Shown here: positions 37,552-45,403 of the stretch, one piece after another | Numbering within the stretch: position 1 is the first letter of the stretch | Layout of the letters: every line of letters starts with the position of its first letter | Origin: Nitrospirales bacterium | GTDB lineage: Bacteria; Nitrospirota; Nitrospiria; Nitrospirales; UBA8639 | Direction: 5' to 3' | Assembly: GCA_029261355.1 (NCBI GenBank) | Contig: JAJDBM010000035.1 | Coordinates: 1-64,000 of the forward strand | Length of the DNA: 64,000 nt | Translations under genes and position numbers: made by a program | Notes under the pieces: model-generated | Seen by the model: the letters and a program-made list of their open reading frames with translations, nothing else | Databases searched by the model: none | What the model was told of the DNA's origin: nothing

Positions 37552-38608
37552 ACAACAAATTACGATGGTACAACATATTTCACAGGAAGACATCAACGCT
37601 GCCGACCGCGTCAACTTCATTGAGTATCTCAAAAATATCGGGTATACCCCTGTGTCAATAAAACCTGACAGTGCATTGTTTCACTCCCCACTCCGTGAAG
37701 ATCGAAACCCCTCATTCTCTGTTGGTCTCAACAATGGCCGTTGGGTTTGGCATGATTTTGCGACAAGGGACAGTGGGGACTTCATCACATTTATTCGGCA
37801 TTTTCTTCACCTAAGTTTTCCCGACGCTGTCAGGCACCTGCTCACCCACGCGTCATTCACGTACACACCCAAACCTCTCCACACTCATCGTCAGAGCCGT
37901 AAGAATACGATTGAGAAAATTAAGCACTGGTATGGGTCACTGAAAGACAGTCAAAGTCCGTCCCATCAACAACAAATACGAGACTATTTCACAACGCTTC
38001 ATCTTCCCTGGCATCCTGAGATGGGGAGTATCCTCCTCACCCTCAACCCTGATAAACAGAAACCTCATATACGAGTTCCCTACGTCACCACGCCAATTCC
38101 CACGGCGAATCTCAATGATATGCAAGCCCTCGAATGCCGAGCATTGCATACAGTACATCCTGACTACCGCCGGCGATGTGTAGGACCAAAAGCGTTATGG
38201 CGGCTACATCGTCCAGGACAACCACTGATCATCACTGAAAGTATTATTGACTGCCTGGCCGCCGATCAACTCTTCGATCAATCCTTTGATCTCATCGCGC
38301 TCAACTCCACTCGTAATATTGCTCTCGTTCGACCATATCTTGAGATTTCATCTCCATCACAGATCATACTCGCCCTTGATAACGATCAGAAAAAAGATCG
38401 TGGCCAACTCGCTCAGGAAGATCTTCTTAGAACAATTAACTCGCTGAATATCCCCATTTCCACCCTCACCCTCCATCATCAGACCGGCCATAAGGATTTA
38501 CACAAAGTACTCATGGATCATCCACAGCGACAATTTCGACTGAACCATTACCTCACGAACTCGCATTCATCACATTCTTCTCACTCTCCTTCATTCATCG
38601 TAATCTGA
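37514..38608 (+). CDS. CHC2/Toprim primase-like protein
   Basis: A 364-residue protein. The N-terminal 100 residues follow a DnaG-type CHC2 fold (LFHSPLREDRNPSFSVGLNN and WHDFATRDSGDFITFI) but the zinc cysteines are absent. The Toprim half has LIITESIIDCLAADQL (catalytic Glu) and IILALDNDQKKDRGQLAQ (acidic D-x-D). This layout is common in primases of mobile elements, which lay RNA primers for replication or transfer. The start overlaps the DUF3150-like gene. ATG 37565 is an alternative start. Confidence 0.85.
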   Translation: MSHPKTTSNPSHKQQITMVQHISQEDINAADRVNFIEYLKNIGYTPVSIKPDSALFHSPLREDRNPSFSVGLNNGRWVWHDFATRDSGDFITFIRHFLHLSFPDAVRHLLTHASFTYTPKPLHTHRQSRKNTIEKIKHWYGSLKDSQSPSHQQQIRDYFTTLHLPWHPEMGSILLTLNPDKQKPHIRVPYVTTPIPTANLNDMQALECRALHTVHPDYRRRCVGPKALWRLHRPGQPLIITESIIDCLAADQLFDQSFDLIALNSTRNIALVRPYLEISSPSQIILALDNDQKKDRGQLAQEDLLRTINSLNIPISTLTLHHQTGHKDLHKVLMDHPQRQFRLNHYLTNSHSSHSSHSPSFIVI

Positions 38609-38622
38609 CCAAGGAGGAACAG

Positions 38623-39765
38623 ATGCATATCACAGCTGAAAGCACGACATGGGCTCATGCCCTCAAACCATTTCTCACCTTCTTGGGAACGCTCGAGGAT
38701 TCATCAAAGGATCCTGGCGCCATCACATTCCAGGGAGAAAGGGACTCCGTCACGATTACCGCCATTTCACATACTCTCCATTTACAACAAACGCTTCCAG
38801 CTAAAATAAACAAGCCAGGATCAAGCATCATCCCATTTATCCCGTTTTATCAATTCTTAAAAACCCTCAGCGCAGGAGCCTTTACGCTCACCACGAAAGG
38901 AGCCAACTGCACCATCACATCCAAAGAACAAACCAACTGTGAGCTGAAACTCAAGATGATCTCATCTGAGAACATTCCACCATTCTCCCCTTCCCGCACC
39001 CCAGAGGTCACCTGGACCATTCCCAGTGCTCCTCTAATCGATTCACTCCCCTCGCTGCTCCCGTACGTCGAGAAACATCACACGAGGCCCGCTCTTCAAG
39101 GCTTCCTCTTTCACCTAACCGCTTCTTCAAAGCCGCTGTTATCCATTATTGGGACAGATGGACATCGACTCGCGAAATATGACCTTCCACTTGAGACGCT
39201 CGAAAATCCACACGATTCTCCCATGAAATACATTATCTCCAAACACACCATTCATATTCTGATCGACATGGGCAGACACCTTCCAGCATCAGAATCCTGG
39301 CTCATGACCGCGACCAAGAACCAGGTCACCTTCACCTTCGGATGCGCTTCACTGACAAACACCCTCATCGAAGGACAATACGTGAATTATCGAGCCATCA
39401 TCCCCTCAACATCCACCTTCACCGTCCGTCGTTCCTCTACATCCTTTCATGAAGCCGTCCGACGCATGAACACCGTGAATAACACCGTTGATCACCCCAT
39501 TAGGATTACCGCTGATGATCGCCGCATGACACTAACCACCAAAGACCACATGATCGGTGATGGCCTGGATAGTATTGATGTCCACTCATCGTCTTTAAAC
39601 AACAGTATCGAATTTAATACCAAATTTCTCTTAGATCTTCTCAAGGCCTTTGATCAAGAAATGATTACCTGGAAGAGAAACTCTTCAGACAGCCCCAGTT
39701 GCTTTACGGGCGATAACCATCCCGACTTGCTGTTCATAGTGATGCCCACAGTTACCAAAACCTAG
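38623..39765 (+). CDS. dnaN: DNA polymerase III beta clamp, element-borne
   Basis: A 380-residue sliding clamp. Three clamp domains can be traced: residues 1-120, 130-250 with IIGTDGHRLAKYDLPLE (the family's TDGHRL motif), and 260-380 with TLIEGQYVNYRAIIP. The C-terminus reads LLFIVMPTVTKT where housekeeping clamps end in VVMP.RL; this is the edge of the partner-binding cleft. AGGAGGAA precedes the ATG, 15 bases after the primase gene. It encircles DNA and holds polymerase and repair enzymes. The housekeeping copy should be elsewhere in the genome. Confidence 0.92.
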   Translation: MHITAESTTWAHALKPFLTFLGTLEDSSKDPGAITFQGERDSVTITAISHTLHLQQTLPAKINKPGSSIIPFIPFYQFLKTLSAGAFTLTTKGANCTITSKEQTNCELKLKMISSENIPPFSPSRTPEVTWTIPSAPLIDSLPSLLPYVEKHHTRPALQGFLFHLTASSKPLLSIIGTDGHRLAKYDLPLETLENPHDSPMKYIISKHTIHILIDMGRHLPASESWLMTATKNQVTFTFGCASLTNTLIEGQYVNYRAIIPSTSTFTVRRSSTSFHEAVRRMNTVNNTVDHPIRITADDRRMTLTTKDHMIGDGLDSIDVHSSSLNNSIEFNTKFLLDLLKAFDQEMITWKRNSSDSPSCFTGDNHPDLLFIVMPTVTKT

Positions 39766-39922
39766 CTATCAGCAAATACGTGCCCACATCGGTATAATAG
39801 GATACAGATGGCTCGAGCGAACAGGACTTCAGGAGTGAGAAACATGGATGTTCTCTTAATCTGAAATCACCTCCCACTTACGCACACCCTAATCCAAGGA
39901 CGGATACACATGGAAAACAGGC

Positions 39923-40657
39923 GTGCATTTTTCGTCGCATTCCTCACAATCACTCCTGCGCGCGTGCTGGGATTTTCATCCTGACAAAATCTTTGTGTTG
40001 AATGAACATGGGATTTATACCAACTACCAAAAACTTAACCCCGAATCCTCCACGATCATTCCACCTCAAACATTTCTGGACCACCATATTCTTGATGTCA
40101 TCCCACCTCCCTATAACAAAACCGCCTATATCACGTTTCGCGAAACCATCCGCTCACAAAGTCCTCAATTTACGATCATTGATCTTCGGGTAGAAAACCA
40201 CAATTCCTACTCAGTTTTTATTTCGATGATCCCGTTAACCCCTGGGGTCCTCGTTCTCGCGAAGGATTTTCCTCATCACAAGCTCCACGCATCTCAAATC
40301 CTCCTCACCATTCAAGATTTACAGAAACAAGACCCGATCTTCACACGACCTGAGGCATCCCTCGAATTCTTAAAGGATTCTCACTACACCTTTACCTTTC
40401 AATACGAACAAATTGACAAGCACGATCAATTAAACCCGATACTCTGGCTCTCTCTGACGACGAACATGATTCACAAGCTGAATCTCACACTTGTACATAC
40501 AACTAATTCTCCAGCCAGTGTCACATTTAAAGGAAAAATTCACCACGCCCATGAACTCACCACTCTCCTGAATCTCTTGTCTCCGACGTCACATATCGAC
40601 GACGATCAGAAAGGGAAACACGAGCAAAAGACACAGCCCGATCAAGATACCACGTAA
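39923..40657 (+). CDS. PAS-domain protein without output domain
   Basis: A GTG start gives 244 residues. Residues 10-115 read as a PAS domain (DKIFVLNEHGIYTNYQ, FLDHHILDVIPPPYN, SVFISMIPLTPGVLVLAKD). The rest has an alpha/beta region of about 100 residues without kinase, GGDEF or HTH motifs. The adjacent stand-alone receiver could be its partner, but no histidine kinase is present. Start uncertain. Confidence 0.65.
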   Translation: MHFSSHSSQSLLRACWDFHPDKIFVLNEHGIYTNYQKLNPESSTIIPPQTFLDHHILDVIPPPYNKTAYITFRETIRSQSPQFTIIDLRVENHNSYSVFISMIPLTPGVLVLAKDFPHHKLHASQILLTIQDLQKQDPIFTRPEASLEFLKDSHYTFTFQYEQIDKHDQLNPILWLSLTTNMIHKLNLTLVHTTNSPASVTFKGKIHHAHELTTLLNLLSPTSHIDDDQKGKHEQKTQPDQDTT

Positions 40658-40723
40658 AATTCGAGGTAACCCATATCACAGTTGACCACTCTTTTAACTT
40701 CAATTACGCTCTTCTTACTATTT

Positions 40724-41116
40724 ATGCCTTCTATTCTCATTGCCGACGATACGGAAGCCGTCCTCACCGTCCTGCATGACGCGTTTACAGCTCTCGGGTT
40801 CACTACGGTCCTTGCCAGAAATGGTCAGGAGGCCCTCACACTCTTTTGCCTACATCAACCTGATCTCATCATTCTGGATATGCTCATGCCCCATACTGAG
40901 GGGCTTGAAACCATTATTTCTATTCGAGAGGTCAATACGACTGTTCCTATTGTGGCCATTTCTGGCGCGTATATTGGAACCTACACCGACCTGCTCCAAC
41001 TGGCCATCGCCGTTGGCGCCAACCGAGCCATACGCAAACCCTTCATCGTGACCGAACTACGCGAATCCATTGTCAAAGAATATTTTCCAAAACATACCAT
41101 TCCTCCCAGACCTTAA
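40724..41116 (+). CDS. Stand-alone response-regulator receiver
   Basis: ATG 40724 gives 130 residues that begin immediately at the fold (MPSILIADDTEAVL); a TTG at 40682 would add 14 hydrophobic residues. All receiver residues are present: paired Asp in ADD, phospho-Asp in LIILDMLMPH, the Ser of VAISGAYI and the Lys of AIRKPF. No output domain. Its stop overlaps the stop of a short minus-strand frame. Confidence 0.88.
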   Translation: MPSILIADDTEAVLTVLHDAFTALGFTTVLARNGQEALTLFCLHQPDLIILDMLMPHTEGLETIISIREVNTTVPIVAISGAYIGTYTDLLQLAIAVGANRAIRKPFIVTELRESIVKEYFPKHTIPPRP

Positions 41117-41238
41117 CCCTCCTGCTCCATATCATCGAACGGCTCAGGTCTGATATCCTCCAGCACCATCAATCGTTCTTCACGCATTCTCGTCTCAAAA
41201 CGTGCTCTCCATAAACGGTGCATCTGCGAACATTCCAT
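41113..41238 (-). CDS. 41-residue hypothetical (coupled)
   Basis: A minus-strand frame with a protein-like charged sequence (MHRLWRARFETRMREERLMV). Its ATG overlaps the TGA of the frame upstream (TGATG at 41236-41240), as in coupled genes. Unrecognised; support is the overlap and composition only. Confidence 0.3.
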   Translation of the reverse strand: MECSQMHRLWRARFETRMREERLMVLEDIRPEPFDDMEQEG

Positions 41239-41414
41239 CACATGTTCATAAGCACACCACACGCACAACACTCGTTCGCATCAACACAGCACGGCAGTAA
41301 CGACTTCAAACTTCCTTCCACTTTTCTCACAAGACAAAATTCACCCTTTATCATCTCTTCATAATTACCTGCAAAAGGAGGCCGCCTTTCCAGAAAAGAA
41401 AAATTCTCCAACAT
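41238..41414 (-). CDS. Cys-rich small protein (tentative)
   Basis: The 58-residue product ends in CCVDANECCACG, a possible zinc knuckle. Its ATG lies in the palindrome CATG shared with the start of the plus-strand gene at 41413, so the two starts face away from each other on the same four bases. It could instead be fused by a frameshift to the 41-residue frame. Low support. Confidence 0.25.
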   Translation of the reverse strand: MLENFSFLERRPPFAGNYEEMIKGEFCLVRKVEGSLKSLLPCCVDANECCACGVLMNM

Positions 41415-41727
41415 GCCCACCACGACCCATCCCGTATTACTCATCGAAAGACCGTCACAACAACATCGTTGTTCTTGCACAATTATGACGCGCAAAAGTC
41501 GAGATCAATTGGATCTAAATGGGTATATCTGGAACGGCTACGACTATCTGCTACAGGTTTGGGTACAAGAAGGAAATGTCCTTCCCTGTGCTCACCCTCT
41601 TAAGATGCGAGCGAATCCATCATGTTGTGAAGCCAATCGCTTGGCTGGCCTTCCCGTGAAAGACATTCCCGGTGCTGAACGAATACACCTCTCTCATCGT
41701 CAGCATCGTCGTTTTATTTTGTCATAA
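41413..41727 (+). CDS. Hypothetical protein (104 aa)
   Basis: A plus-strand gene in line with its neighbours, with DLNGYIWNGYDYLLQVWVQE and NPSCCEANRLAGLPV. Several cysteines and aromatic residues; no family recognised. No clear ribosome binding site before ATG 41413; a later start at the internal MTRKSRDQ is possible. Confidence 0.45.
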   Translation: MPTTTHPVLLIERPSQQHRCSCTIMTRKSRDQLDLNGYIWNGYDYLLQVWVQEGNVLPCAHPLKMRANPSCCEANRLAGLPVKDIPGAERIHLSHRQHRRFILS

Positions 41728-41831
41728 CAACACTCCCCACCAACTCATCGTATTCTCAATGCTGTTCTGATGTTTCTTTCTATCACTCTCTGACAAGCAG
41801 CCGTTCGTATCATTCACCGAGGAATCACGCC

Positions 41832-42164
41832 ATGCCTTCCACTCAAACACCAGACTCCCTCGCCACCATCAATGATCAATTTCGCCGTCAACTGTCAATT
41901 TCCAGTGACTCACCTCTCGGCCTCTATAGAATGACTGGAGCAGTTGCCTCTTTCACATTTCGAGATAAACAGGAAATTCTACGAGTCATTGCTGAGTTCA
42001 GTGATTTCAATAAAGAGAATGATCCCTGGCAGGAACATGATTTTGGCTCCTTCATGTATCAAGAAGAAACCATATTTTGGAAAATTGATTACTACGATAA
42101 GAACATCGAGTATGGCAGTGCAGATCCTCTAGACCCCGAGAAAACCATTCGTGTTCTCGCATGA
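41832..42164 (+). CDS. DUF3768 protein
   Basis: A 110-residue protein with the full DUF3768 signature: TINDQFRRQL, MTGAVASF, FSDFNKENDPWQEHDFGSF, IFWKIDYYDKNIEYGS and DPEKTIRVL. This family is common on plasmids and integrative elements, and its function is unknown. GAGGAA precedes the ATG. It lies between the receiver and RusA genes of the element. Confidence 0.85.
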   Translation: MPSTQTPDSLATINDQFRRQLSISSDSPLGLYRMTGAVASFTFRDKQEILRVIAEFSDFNKENDPWQEHDFGSFMYQEETIFWKIDYYDKNIEYGSADPLDPEKTIRVLA

Positions 42165-42209
42165 ATACTAACGAACGATAATCATCTAATCACTCACGTC
42201 AGGAATCGT

Positions 42210-42584
42210 ATGACTCTCGTCATTTCGCTACCCCTTCCCCCCTCGATCAATCACCAATATGCGACGATTCGTGGCAGGCGAGTCTTAAGTAAAACCAGTC
42301 GAGACTACAAAGTCATGATCAGCACACACATCATGCTGCATATTCGAAATACTCTCCCTATACCTGATGACCGCCAAAATCTCACTATCGTGCTCACGTT
42401 ACATTTTTACTTCACAACGTTATTGAAACGAGATCTCGATGGAGGATTGAAGATTCTTCAGGATGGAATGTGCGAGGCGTTGGGAATCAATGACAATCGA
42501 GTGACAGAAATTCACCTCTATAAACACGTAGACCGACACCATCCACGGGTCGATTGTGAACTGTGGATGTTAAAAAACAAATAA
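42210..42584 (+). CDS. RusA-type Holliday junction resolvase
   Basis: A 124-residue endonuclease that cleaves four-way junctions. PLPPSINHQYATIRGRRVLS at the N-terminus, KRDLDGGLKILQDGMCEALG with the catalytic acidic residues, and NDNRVTEIHLYK are the family's motifs. The usual DxxN reads DLDGGLKIL here, where most RusA have D.DN..K...D. AGGAA precedes the ATG. It would process recombination intermediates of the element. Confidence 0.88.
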   Translation: MTLVISLPLPPSINHQYATIRGRRVLSKTSRDYKVMISTHIMLHIRNTLPIPDDRQNLTIVLTLHFYFTTLLKRDLDGGLKILQDGMCEALGINDNRVTEIHLYKHVDRHHPRVDCELWMLKNK

Positions 42585-42614
42585 AGTGGGGGTGAGGTGT
42601 CGAGGAACAACCAA

Positions 42615-42658
42615 GAATGAGGCGAGCACCTGGGTCGCCAGGACTCGCCTGTTCATTC
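42615..42658. terminator. Bidirectional hairpin between rusA and hup
   Basis: GAATGAGGCGAG at 42615-42626 pairs with CTCGCC and TTCATTC at 42644-42658 around a central loop. It sits between two convergent genes and is symmetrical enough to stop both transcripts. Confidence 0.65.
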
Positions 42659-42669
42659 TCGATTCGCTA

Positions 42670-42960
42670 CTACTTCTTCTTTGCTAAAATCGCATCTTTC
42701 GCGGCTTTGGCCACACGAAACTTGAGAACCTTCTTTGCGGCAATTTTGATGGTTGCTCCCGTTTGCGGATTGCGTCCCGTTCGAGCTTTCCGATGTTGCA
42801 CCACCAACTTACCAATCCCTGGGAACGTGAACCCGTCTTTCGCACCTTTGTACGCCAGCTCCGTTAATTCTTTGAGAATCTCATCCATCGCTTTCTTCGT
42901 CAGATCATGCTTATCAGCAAGCTTCCCAATCAACTGCGATTTCGTTAACGCTTTACCCAT
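42670..42960 (-). CDS. HU-family DNA-binding protein
   Basis: A 96-residue HU/IHF-like protein. ATG 42960 (AAAGGGAA upstream) gives MGKALTKSQLIGKLADKHDL, then FPGIGKLVVQHRKARTGRNP with the DNA-intercalating loop and its Pro, and a basic C-terminus (AAKAAKDAILAKKK). It bends DNA and would help compaction or recombination. Convergent with the rusA gene. Confidence 0.92.
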   Translation of the reverse strand: MGKALTKSQLIGKLADKHDLTKKAMDEILKELTELAYKGAKDGFTFPGIGKLVVQHRKARTGRNPQTGATIKIAAKKVLKFRVAKAAKDAILAKKK

Positions 42961-43344
42961 CCGTGATTCCCTTTCGTTAAAGTGCGTACGCCCCATTCAT
43001 CTGCCAGGATGTTTTACAGGGAATTGTCAAAGATTACAAGAAGATATTGGCTGAATTCTAGACCACTAACGTGCCTTGAGATGTCCAGTAATTCTCTCTT
43101 TTTATGAACCAGCGCCAATTGATGTTTAGACGCCGGCGCGCTCTTACCGACGGTCTTGGTAAAGATTCACTCATCCCTGCTTCACTTCACCTCGACTCCT
43201 CTCAAGCAACCTCTAAGAACGTACTATAGAGATTAGAGATAGCATTCACTTTCACGTTACGGACTTATGAATGTTGCTCTTTTAAAAGAGACTCGTGATG
43301 AGCATCTCGCTCATGACACATTCTAAACATACAGAAAGGACATT
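42961..43344. other. Divergent promoter region, nothing else recognised
   Basis: A gap between the HU gene and the excisionase-like gene, likely holding both promoters. No hairpin or RNA gene was recognised. Confidence 0.5.
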
Positions 43345-43605
43345 ATGACCAATCGTCACATCAAACCCCAGTCAAACAGCATGCCGCGCCTGTCACCTGT
43401 GCGTGAACATCACCTCCTCAACATTAAGGAAGCGGCAGCCTATACTGGGTTATCCGTTCACACCATTTACACGATGGTCTCTCAACGACGAATTCCCTAC
43501 GTCAAAGTCGGGCGATTGACAAAATTCGATCGAACGCTTCTGGATAAGTGGCTTCGTGACCATACGGTGCTTCCCGTGCCCCGTATGGAGGTCCGAACGT
43601 CGTGA
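43345..43605 (+). CDS. Excisionase-like HTH protein
   Basis: An 86-residue protein. Residues 22-72 form the MerR-like winged HTH of excisionases (LLNIKEAAAYTGLSVHTIYT, VSQRRIPYVKVGRLTKF). Such proteins direct integrase toward excision or act as small regulators. AAGGA precedes the ATG. It ends the plus-strand element block, near an integrase-tail-like trace at 43605-43700. Confidence 0.85.
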   Translation: MTNRHIKPQSNSMPRLSPVREHHLLNIKEAAAYTGLSVHTIYTMVSQRRIPYVKVGRLTKFDRTLLDKWLRDHTVLPVPRMEVRTS

Positions 43606-43700
43606 ACAGAGTCGAGCATGGGGGTCTCACCCGAGCGTCAGAAACTAGTGTTACATAGGTGTTAGAAAAAGAGCTAAATGAGGATAAAACAAGGTAGGAA
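43605..43700 (-). pseudogene. Integrase 3'-end trace (weak)
   Basis: On the minus strand, FSNTYVTLVSDARVRPPC resembles the tail of the integrase remnant at 2755 (FNTYLTRAHSG). The DNA GTTACATAGGTGTTAGAAAA matches GTTAAATAGGTGTTAAAAGT with few changes. It may be the third integrase end in the window and mark an element border. Confidence 0.3.
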
Positions 43701-43793
43701 ACGGCTAACAGAAACAAGTAGTGAAACGATGATTCATCAATAATAACAAGGGGTTTGTGAGTCTTATCACTAACTTACGCACCCCCCTCTCAG

Positions 43794-44334
43794 GTGCTCC
43801 TTGAGCAATGGGATGAGATCCTCCGCTTTGTGGGCACCATGAAGGTGAAAGAAACGACGGCCTCGGATTTGTTCCGTTGCCTCAACTCCTATTCGAAACA
43901 ACACACGCTCTACCGTGCCCTGAAAACGTTTGGCCACATTTATAAGTCCTTGTTTATTTTGCTATATCTCGATGATGTGGCCTTGCGGCAGGCCATTGAA
44001 AAACAGCTCAATAAAAGTAAAAGCGCGCATAAGTTTACGCGCGCGATCTCCGTGGGCAATCCGCGAGAATTATTAGAAGCCGACAAACAGGAATAAGACA
44101 TGGAGGAGGGCTGCAAACGCCTCATCAAAAATGCGATTATTTGCTGGTTTTTTTTATTTATCGCAGAAACTTGAAGAGGCAGGAGACGGCCCGTTGCGAG
44201 AGACCTTACTCCATGCGATTCGCCATGGATCCGTCGTGTGTTGGCAGCATATTAACTTGTTGGGGGAGTATGATTTCTCGGAAGAACGGCTCGAAGATTC
44301 GGTTAGCATTAAGCCCCCGAAACTCATCGCTTAA
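43794..44334 (+). pseudogene. Tn3-family transposase C-terminal fragment
   Basis: The frame begins VLLEQWDEILRFVGTMKVKE and follows TnpA to KQE, where a TAA (44094-44096) replaces a likely Gln codon. It continues as DMEEGCKRLIKNAIICW, shifts frame at the T8 run near 44148, and ends as YLSQKLEEA ... SVVCWQHINLLGEYDFS. It is not a copy of the transposon at 29130; the sequences differ. The N-terminal three quarters are absent. Confidence 0.85.
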
Positions 44335-44468
44335 TCTGGGCACAAAAACGGGGGGACCAAAACCGACGTTTCGTCAATAGTTTCAACAGGTTCAGCGAAA
44401 TCCTAGGCAACTTATCATCCCTTTGTTGGCTTAGACCCGGAATAGACCCAGTATTGTTGCTGCAACGA

Positions 44469-45203
44469 TCAATACTCAAAATATTTCAACTCAAAACCAT
44501 TCCCTTCGCTCACCAAGCACGCTTTAAATCTGCTATGGACCTCTAAGTCAAAGAATGTCCATTGCAAATTTGGCGACAAAGGACCACTCGCAAGAAACCG
44601 CTTTCTCGATAGCCCCCAAGTTCCTAGCACATCGATCTGAGATAGTGGTTTCTCCAAGCCGACTCCTAGAGCCTTGAGATATGCCTCTTTTCGCGTCCAA
44701 CAAGTAAAGAACGCTTCGCGACGCAACGCCTCTGGAATCTGAGACAGTTCAGTAATTTCATGGGGACAAAAAACCGAACTTGTCATTTTGTCAAATTCGA
44801 TTTTATCACAGATAAACTCAACATCAATTCCGACTTCTCGACCTGACGCAACAGCAAGCAAGGCATAATCCTTACTATGCGACAAGTTAAAACGTAGATC
44901 TTGGGCGCATCCCGGCATCGCAAGCATAGGCTTTCCGGAACACCCATACGAATAGCAGACGTCCTCCATGTCACAACTAAGGTATTTCGCTAAGATAAAT
45001 CGAACTGCTCTATGGGCTATAAGGAAACAAGTCCGGTGAAGTGGTGCAACAAAACTTCGAGCTCGCGAAAGTTCATTGATATCTAGGACACTCTCAAAAT
45101 CCTGAGTTAACAACACGCGTTCTGTTTGGAGTGAAATCTGCCAAACGTGAACCTCTTTAGTTAAGGAATAGATGTGCCTATGATATTGATCCCAGGCATC
45201 CAT
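44469..45203 (-). CDS. 4'-phosphopantetheinyl transferase (Sfp type)
   Basis: A 244-residue enzyme that loads the phosphopantetheine arm from CoA onto carrier proteins. The key motifs are present: FNLSHSKDYALLAVA, VGIDVEFI with the Mg-binding Asp, and FFTCWTRKEAYLKALGVGL with the catalytic Glu-Lys. N-terminal IAHRAVRFILAKYL is also typical. It is usually linked to polyketide or peptide synthetases, none of which is in the window; a synthetase cluster may lie beyond it, or it serves elsewhere. Confidence 0.9.
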   Translation of the reverse strand: MDAWDQYHRHIYSLTKEVHVWQISLQTERVLLTQDFESVLDINELSRARSFVAPLHRTCFLIAHRAVRFILAKYLSCDMEDVCYSYGCSGKPMLAMPGCAQDLRFNLSHSKDYALLAVASGREVGIDVEFICDKIEFDKMTSSVFCPHEITELSQIPEALRREAFFTCWTRKEAYLKALGVGLEKPLSQIDVLGTWGLSRKRFLASGPLSPNLQWTFFDLEVHSRFKACLVSEGNGFELKYFEY

Positions 45204-45403
45204 ATTTTAAAAATTTCAGGAAATCGTTTCAGGACAATACGAATGAAATCATTTCGCCGAATTGGTTCAGGGAAATAAACGAATCTTTGACAGTATGCCT
45301 ATTCGTCAATAATCTGAGATCGGGAAAACTCATGCGATTTCGAAGAATGCAAGCTATAGAATATGCCCCGCAAAATCCCTATGTTCTTACGAAAGAATGA
45401 CTG

